A DNA stretch of 10,351 nucleotides, from positions 52,102 to 62,452 of the forward strand of contig BEXV01002443.1 in assembly GCA_003118195.1 (NCBI GenBank), written 5' to 3'. The DNA comes from Hemicentrotus pulcherrimus (lineage: Eukaryota; Echinodermata; Echinoidea; Camarodonta; Strongylocentrotidae). The position numbers were made by a program, and so were the translations under genes. The stretch's first letter is position 1; every line of letters begins with the position of its first letter. Of this stretch, positions 1 to 10,351 are shown in pieces. The notes under the pieces were generated by a model, which was given only the letters and a program-made list of their open reading frames with translations, was not told where the DNA came from and made no database searches.

Positions 1-626
1 TAGACAAATGCTCATGTACCCTTTACAACTCTTTTCATGTATGTTATTACCAAAGAAGAAAAAAGCCAGTCAGTCACTCAATAGTGTCTGACAGTGAAGT
101 CTAGCAAATAAACAGGTTTTCTTGCATAATTTGAATATGAGGACACTGCTAATGTTTAAATTTCACAGATAGAACAAACATGACATATTCATAATTCCTG
201 CAAAGTTCTACAGAAATTGAGGTTGGCTGCAAAAGGGACATAGTACCTTTAACAGGGAGGCCCACCTAGCTCCCTGCATATATAGCAACATATCATTTTG
301 TTATTGTTAACATTTATCCCGCTCACATATTATACTCATTTGATTTCTGTTAGCTTTCCTGACTTTTCCTCCCTCTATATAGTTTGGCTCACGCTATAGC
401 TATGCACCACCAAGGTACATAGTGACATAATTGAATAGGAAGGAAGTCCCTTCATTTATTGACCATTTAAAACAACAAAATATACAAAACATCAATACAA
501 TAGTAGAATGATATCAAATAATAACAACATACAAAAGTAATAATGGTCAGTGTCCCTGAGAAGCAAGACTGCTTGTAGTCCGGACCCCGTGTACAAGTAC
601 AATATAAAATAAATATAAAGTTAAAT

Positions 627-627
<1 letters not shown>

Positions 628-662
<35 letters not shown>
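628..662. repeat. (CA)n microsatellite
   Basis: Thirty-five bases of perfect alternating CA (17.5 units). It is likely length-polymorphic. It creates spurious Cys-Val runs in minus-strand frames. Confidence 0.97.
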
Positions 663-664
<2 letters not shown>

Positions 665-1924
665 TAGAATGGAGCAAAGATATAAGAGGAAGAAAAAATA
701 CAAGATAAAGAGCTACGAAGAAAGATCAAGATTATTTAAAGAACTGAATAAACGTAACTTGCACAATACTTTAATTCAAATGATGCAGGCACCACACAGA
801 GTATTACTCTTTAAATATCACATTGCAACATTTCATTTATTCTGTTAAATTCTGTTTCAAATGTAACATATCTTACATCTCAGATTTAAAATTGTTAAAC
901 GATGCATGCCTTTAACAACTGGCCAATACTCTTACATTAAACTACCATTGCACTACGTACCAAGAGATATTACATTGAATGTATACACATACATATACAT
1001 ATTCAGCCACTATATCTATACTGCAAATCATACATCATGTTTAACATGCCGTAACAAGCCTAATATGTATTATATTGAAATCGAATAGAAATATTAAAGG
1101 CAATTTTATTTATGACACAATAATAGCAATAAGAATGATGGTTTTGGTGTGCAGTACACCTAATCGCATTTTGAGTAAATACCGGTAGTTAACTCTGCAT
1201 GTCGCAAAAGTGTCCAGTCCTAATGATTTGCTTGGGAAGGTAGAAAAATTCAGTTTCATGGATCAGGAAAAATATGTGCATCTATACTCGAAAACTTACA
1301 AATCCCAAGAAAAACAATATTGGTATTTTGTGCTTCTTTTTCTGATAACAGAAAATCTGCAAACATTTTTTATTTCTTCAATTGTTGATCTGGAATTAAA
1401 TATGTCTTTTTTACAATATATTGCAAAGTGTTGATCTTTCACACAAAAAGTGCATAGCACACAATAGATTATAACAAAAACACTGCACAAGAAAGAACTA
1501 GATACAAATATTTGACACTACAATGTTTTTCCAACTCCTTAGAGTTCAACTCATATTTATAAAACATGTACATTTTGTTTAAATGATTAAAAATATAAAC
1601 TGAAATCTAGACTTAGTCAAGTAAGATGGCACATAGTTGAAATCCTTAAATAGTAAACATATCTTATATTCTTGCTTTGTCTTACTACTTATTAAATATC
1701 TTGAAGGTAAAGTGAAATATATATGATGAGTCTGTGGTTAAAAACATGCGTCTAATTAACACATACAGACTGATCAGTCTAATATCAACTGAATATTCAG
1801 GTATAGTAAGGCAGTGAACAAAAGAATGTTAATAATAAAAGGAATTCCCCTTTTTAAGGCAACTTACCAGATAGATTAATCTGAAACAGCAACAATGGAA
1901 AATACCTCATATGACATCATTTAC

Positions 1925-1958
1925 AGCTATTTTAACTTTAAAGCTATTTTAACTTTAA
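1925..1958. repeat. 17-bp perfect tandem duplication
   Basis: AGCTATTTTAACTTTAA occurs twice in direct succession (1925-1941 and 1942-1958). It is a recent small duplication with no visible function. Confidence 0.85.
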
Positions 1959-3056
1959 AGATAATTTTGGCATAAAAAATCAGTACTGCATGACTCTCTA
2001 TGCATTGAAGAGTAAAAAGAAAAAAGAAAACTTTATTCCAATATTACCTTAACCTAGCATAAGATTAAACACCTTAACTGAGTCACTCTAAACCATTTGC
2101 CAGCTTTTAGACAGTTACAAAGTATGAAAATTAGGCACAGATACAAAGTTTGATAGAGTTTTAAAAAAAATATTAAAAAAATATACACATCAATCATAAT
2201 TCTCTTTTACAATTTACATACGGTCAACAAGATCTTTACAACAAATATTTTCTACAGTCCTTCGATGATTTTTTTTACTTGTATCAGTGTAAATATATAA
2301 ACCAAGAAAGTGAAGAAACACTGATGGCAAGAAAATAATGAATTCTGGCCTTCCCAAAAGAATATCAAGCATTATGATCTATAAAAGGCATCCAAGTGGT
2401 ACAATAAATCAGTGTATTTAACATCTTTAGCGCAGTACCCAGATGACTGATCAATATTGTTTTCATATTGCTCAATCATCCAGGAACTTCAACTATCGAT
2501 ATCAATATCACACAAAATCAGAGCCATATTTACTGGGGTAACTCAAAACCCGTTATTTCGCTAGTCAGCCTGATATAGATAACAATAATTCTATTGTATG
2601 GTTTGTTTTTTGTATGATACAAGAATATATCGTCATAGCTCAAGCAATACATTTTTGTATCACACTCAAAGCCATCCAATATCATATAAATAACTTATTT
2701 TATTTAAATAACTTGTCTTATTTGGCTATATTTGATATATCACATGGGGTTCATAAGCTTACCATTTCTTCCTCGTTCAAAATACATCTTTATCCTTTGG
2801 GATCGGGATTAGGATAGAACCTTTAGGAAAAGGATTGTTTTCTGAGTTATTGAAATATAGAAACTGACAAAAATTGAAATCAAATACTTCAAAATGCCTT
2901 TCACAACAGCAATATGGATGAGTTTACATGAAATGATTTTAAACTGCGGCATTCTCCGAAAATAAATGACATATTAAGGAGCAAAATATGATCACACCAC
3001 ACGTTTACCTCTTTGGAATTAGTACATTAAATCAATGTATAATGATGGATTCTCTA

Positions 3057-3062
3057 TTTATT
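3057..3062 (-). terminator. Candidate polyadenylation signal AATAAA (distal repeat copy)
   Basis: Same hexamer at the same place in the first repeat unit, about 300 bases after the stop. It could give a longer 3' UTR. The AT-rich context makes chance matches common. Confidence 0.3.
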
Positions 3063-3190
3063 CTAGGTAATAACATTTCTACAAAAATAAATTTAATATT
3101 CAAGAGCAAGATATGATTATACGTCTACCTCTTTGGGATCTGTACATAAAATTAATCTTTAATGATGAATTTTTGACACTGCATTTTCTA

Positions 3191-3196
3191 TTTATT
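3191..3196 (-). terminator. Candidate polyadenylation signal AATAAA (proximal)
   Basis: AATAAA in gene direction about 165 bases after the stop, inside the middle repeat unit. The equivalent site in the stop-proximal unit (3321-3326) reads AATGAA. Use of this site is inferred, and other AATAAA hexamers lie further downstream. Confidence 0.35.
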
Positions 3197-3359
3197 CTAG
3201 GTAATAACAAGACAGGCATTTCTTAGCTGTCATAGTTTAGGGTTCCTGTTCGACATTGTAAATATAACCAAGAAACCCTAATTAATCTATGATGATGGAA
3301 TTTTGACACTGCATTTTCTATTCATTCTAGGTAATCACGAGACAGGCATTTCCTGGCTG

Positions 3360-9256
<5,897 letters not shown>

Positions 9257-9265
9257 AATGTCGGT

Positions 9266-9319
9266 TTACATGTAGTTAGACTGAGTGATTCATCAAATTT
9301 CAAGTAGAAATCATAGCAT
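9266..9319 (-). promoter_or_regulatory. Cluster of four short upstream ORFs in the MAPK7 5' UTR
   Basis: Between the exon 2 acceptor and the main ATG there are four AUGs, each followed closely by a stop. They are ATG-CTA-TGA (9319-9311), a four-codon ORF (9314-9300), a five-codon ORF (9293-9276) and a bare start-stop ATG-TAA (9271-9266). The first two have G at -3, a favourable context; the last two have T. The start-stop lies ten bases before the coding ATG, and its TAA is in frame with it. Short upstream ORFs commonly lower translation of the main ORF; whether these do is inference. Confidence 0.65.
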
Positions 9320-9328
9320 CACCCAGAC

Positions 9329-9832
9329 CTAGAAAGAAAAAGCAGAAAATAAACAAATGATACAAGGTACATTAGGATGATGTAGCTAAGACCGATACCA
9401 TGATTTATATAGTTTAGATCTACTTAAAGATTGGCAATCCCAATGCCAATGGTTTCCTAATCTTATTGAAAATAATGTTTATCAATTGATAATGATATTG
9501 ATGCCTGTCTTGCTTCATCAGATATCAGCTAAACTGTCTTCTAGGCTAGTTGCACTATTTAGAAAACAAACCAAAAACTGTGATGACTACGTAAATATTG
9601 TGAACTAAATTAACTTGCTAGCTTGCTGCCCATTTACAATTGACACAGTAACACATTAATGAAATTGGGCCGATCGAATACTACTGACATCGAAATACAC
9701 ATGCGGGACCGAAGTAGGTAAAATTGTCTATAAATCAAGTGCTTTAAAGGTTAACAATGAAAAAAGGCCCATAATATTTGTTTGAAATGATTATAAAATG
9801 ACCTTAATGTTACAAAAATTAGAAATTCTCAC
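9329..9832 (-). other. MAPK7 intron 1 (within the 5' UTR)
   Basis: The predicted intron runs from donor GTGAGA to acceptor TTTCTAG, with a pyrimidine-rich 3' end (9330-9360). It is AT-rich and I see no coding sequence in it. It holds a small perfect inverted repeat, ATTGGCA/TGCCAAT at 9430-9450, of no clear meaning. Confidence 0.5.
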
Positions 9833-9885
9833 CTTATACACAGTAAAATAACCTCAATCGGGTACATTCTCGGCCGAAGGCAGTG
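9833..9885 (-). other. Predicted non-coding first exon of MAPK7 (5' end approximate)
   Basis: Exon 2 begins at a strong acceptor, so a 5' exon must lie upstream. The best donor upstream is TATAAG|GTGAGAAT, ending the exon at 9833. The start near 9885 is estimated from a TATA-like element about 30 bases upstream. An AUG at 9867 would open a 13-codon upstream ORF crossing the splice and ending at TGA 9321-9319, overlapping the first exon 2 upstream ORF. No transcript evidence is available. Confidence 0.45.
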
Positions 9886-9909
9886 TGCGTGTTAACAAAT
9901 GCACTCCTG

Positions 9910-9961
9910 TATAAATACAACATCGTTTCTAAAAATAGAACTGCCATAACTCACAACCAAT
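9910..9961 (-). promoter_or_regulatory. Candidate MAPK7 core promoter (inverted CCAAT and TATA-like box)
   Basis: A CCAAT pentamer on the plus strand (9957-9961) reads ATTGG in gene direction. About 40 bases further on is TATTTATA (9917-9910). The spacing to the predicted first exon fits a CCAAT-TATA promoter. The plus-strand reading of the second element is TATAAATA, a better TATA match, so the orientation is uncertain. Such short motifs occur by chance in AT-rich DNA. Confidence 0.3.
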
Positions 9962-10351
9962 GAACGAAGAGCTACTTTGACAAAGGGGAATTGCGAAATA
10001 AAAACGACTCCACCCTTTCGAAAAAAACAAGGAGTTACAGGAATCCAGCAAGACCCGGTATAATATATTTTTTAAATCAGATAGAAAAGATGTCATGTAA
10101 CTTATGTATTTATTCGTTAATGTTATTTTGTTATGTAGTCTAGAGTCTATATTTGATTTAATTTTGTACCCAAGACAGGTGTCGTTCTTCGGACTGCATA
10201 TGTTTGCTCCTGGTTTTTTTAATGTTGTTTGATTGTTGGCCTGAGTGAAAGAAGAAATATTAGAGTTTAAGCTAATGAGTGCAAGTTATAAATATTGGAT
10301 AAATAGAATTTCTTATTGTCTTATTACTTGTACAATTACCCCCCCCCCCTT
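9962..10351. other. Upstream flank of MAPK7, no gene seen
   Basis: AT-rich sequence upstream of the candidate promoter. I see no coding sequence. The window ends in a run of eleven C (10339-10349). Distal regulatory elements may lie here but none can be named from sequence. Confidence 0.5.

Larger units (their letters stand above)
1..2950. other. Gene-free AT-rich 3' flank of MAPK7 (distal 3' UTR and/or intergenic)
   Basis: I see no gene here on either strand. The longest open frames (under 80 codons) are AT-rich and look like no protein family. The stretch contains a CA microsatellite, a 17-bp tandem duplication and many A/T homopolymer runs. It could be a long MAPK7 3' UTR, the 3' end of a neighbouring transcript, or intergenic DNA. 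The sequence alone does not decide between these. Confidence 0.6.

Noticed and set aside
467..703. Minus-strand ORF with Cys-Val repeats
   Set aside because: It is produced by translating the CA microsatellite; the rest is AT-rich low complexity.
906..1088. 60-codon plus-strand ORF in the 3' flank
   Set aside because: It is Tyr/Ile-rich, as expected from AT-rich DNA, with no recognisable family and no promoter or splice context.
9430..9450. Perfect ATTGGCA/TGCCAAT inverted repeat, NF1-like
   Set aside because: The TTGGC and GCCAA half-sites are nine bases apart, not the five expected for NF1. A single 7-bp palindrome is likely by chance.

Overview
This looks like eukaryotic nuclear DNA from an invertebrate animal. 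It is AT-rich, and it carries one split gene on the minus strand with GT-AG introns of about 0.4-0.7 kb. The only gene I can support is an orthologue of MAPK7 (ERK5, 'big MAP kinase 1'). It is recognised by its kinase sequence, by the basic nuclear-localisation stretch after the kinase, and by several C-terminal blocks shared with vertebrate ERK5. The AT content, intron sizes and scattered simple repeats fit a marine invertebrate such as an echinoderm or mollusc, but this placement is a guess.

Layout, read in gene direction (high to low coordinates). At 9.9-9.96 kb there are weak promoter signals (inverted CCAAT, TATA-like) and a predicted non-coding first exon ending at 9833. Exon 2 (9328-9148) holds a 5' UTR with four tiny upstream ORFs, then the start codon at 9256. 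Exon 3 (8556-6615) encodes nearly all of the kinase domain, a Leu-Gln-Thr-Ile-Gly-Pro repeat array and the middle linker. Exon 4 (6195-6065) is short. Exon 5 (5345-4163) encodes the NLS and a Ser/Pro-rich transactivation region. Exon 6 (3579-3360) encodes the C-terminal tail and the stop. Joining the exons keeps one frame across all junctions (phases 1, 2, 1, 2) and gives a protein of about 1194 residues, against 816 in human ERK5.

The 3.36 kb beyond the stop codon has no recognisable gene. It holds a degenerate tandem array of about 130-bp units that begins inside the last codons of MAPK7, a (CA)n microsatellite, a 17-bp tandem duplication and AT-rich sequence. It is 3' UTR and/or intergenic DNA.

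The points most worth a second look are these. The activation loop reads Thr-Ser-Tyr where ERK5 normally has Thr-Glu-Tyr. There is an eight-copy LQTIGPSS array just after the kinase. The C-terminal tail carries a 15-residue tandem duplication. A DNA repeat carries the stop codon and last seven residues into the 3' flank. Upstream ORFs are packed directly before the start codon. Two exons have in-frame tandem splice acceptors. I found no mobile-element gene, RNA gene or CRISPR array, and no evidence of a wholly new system.
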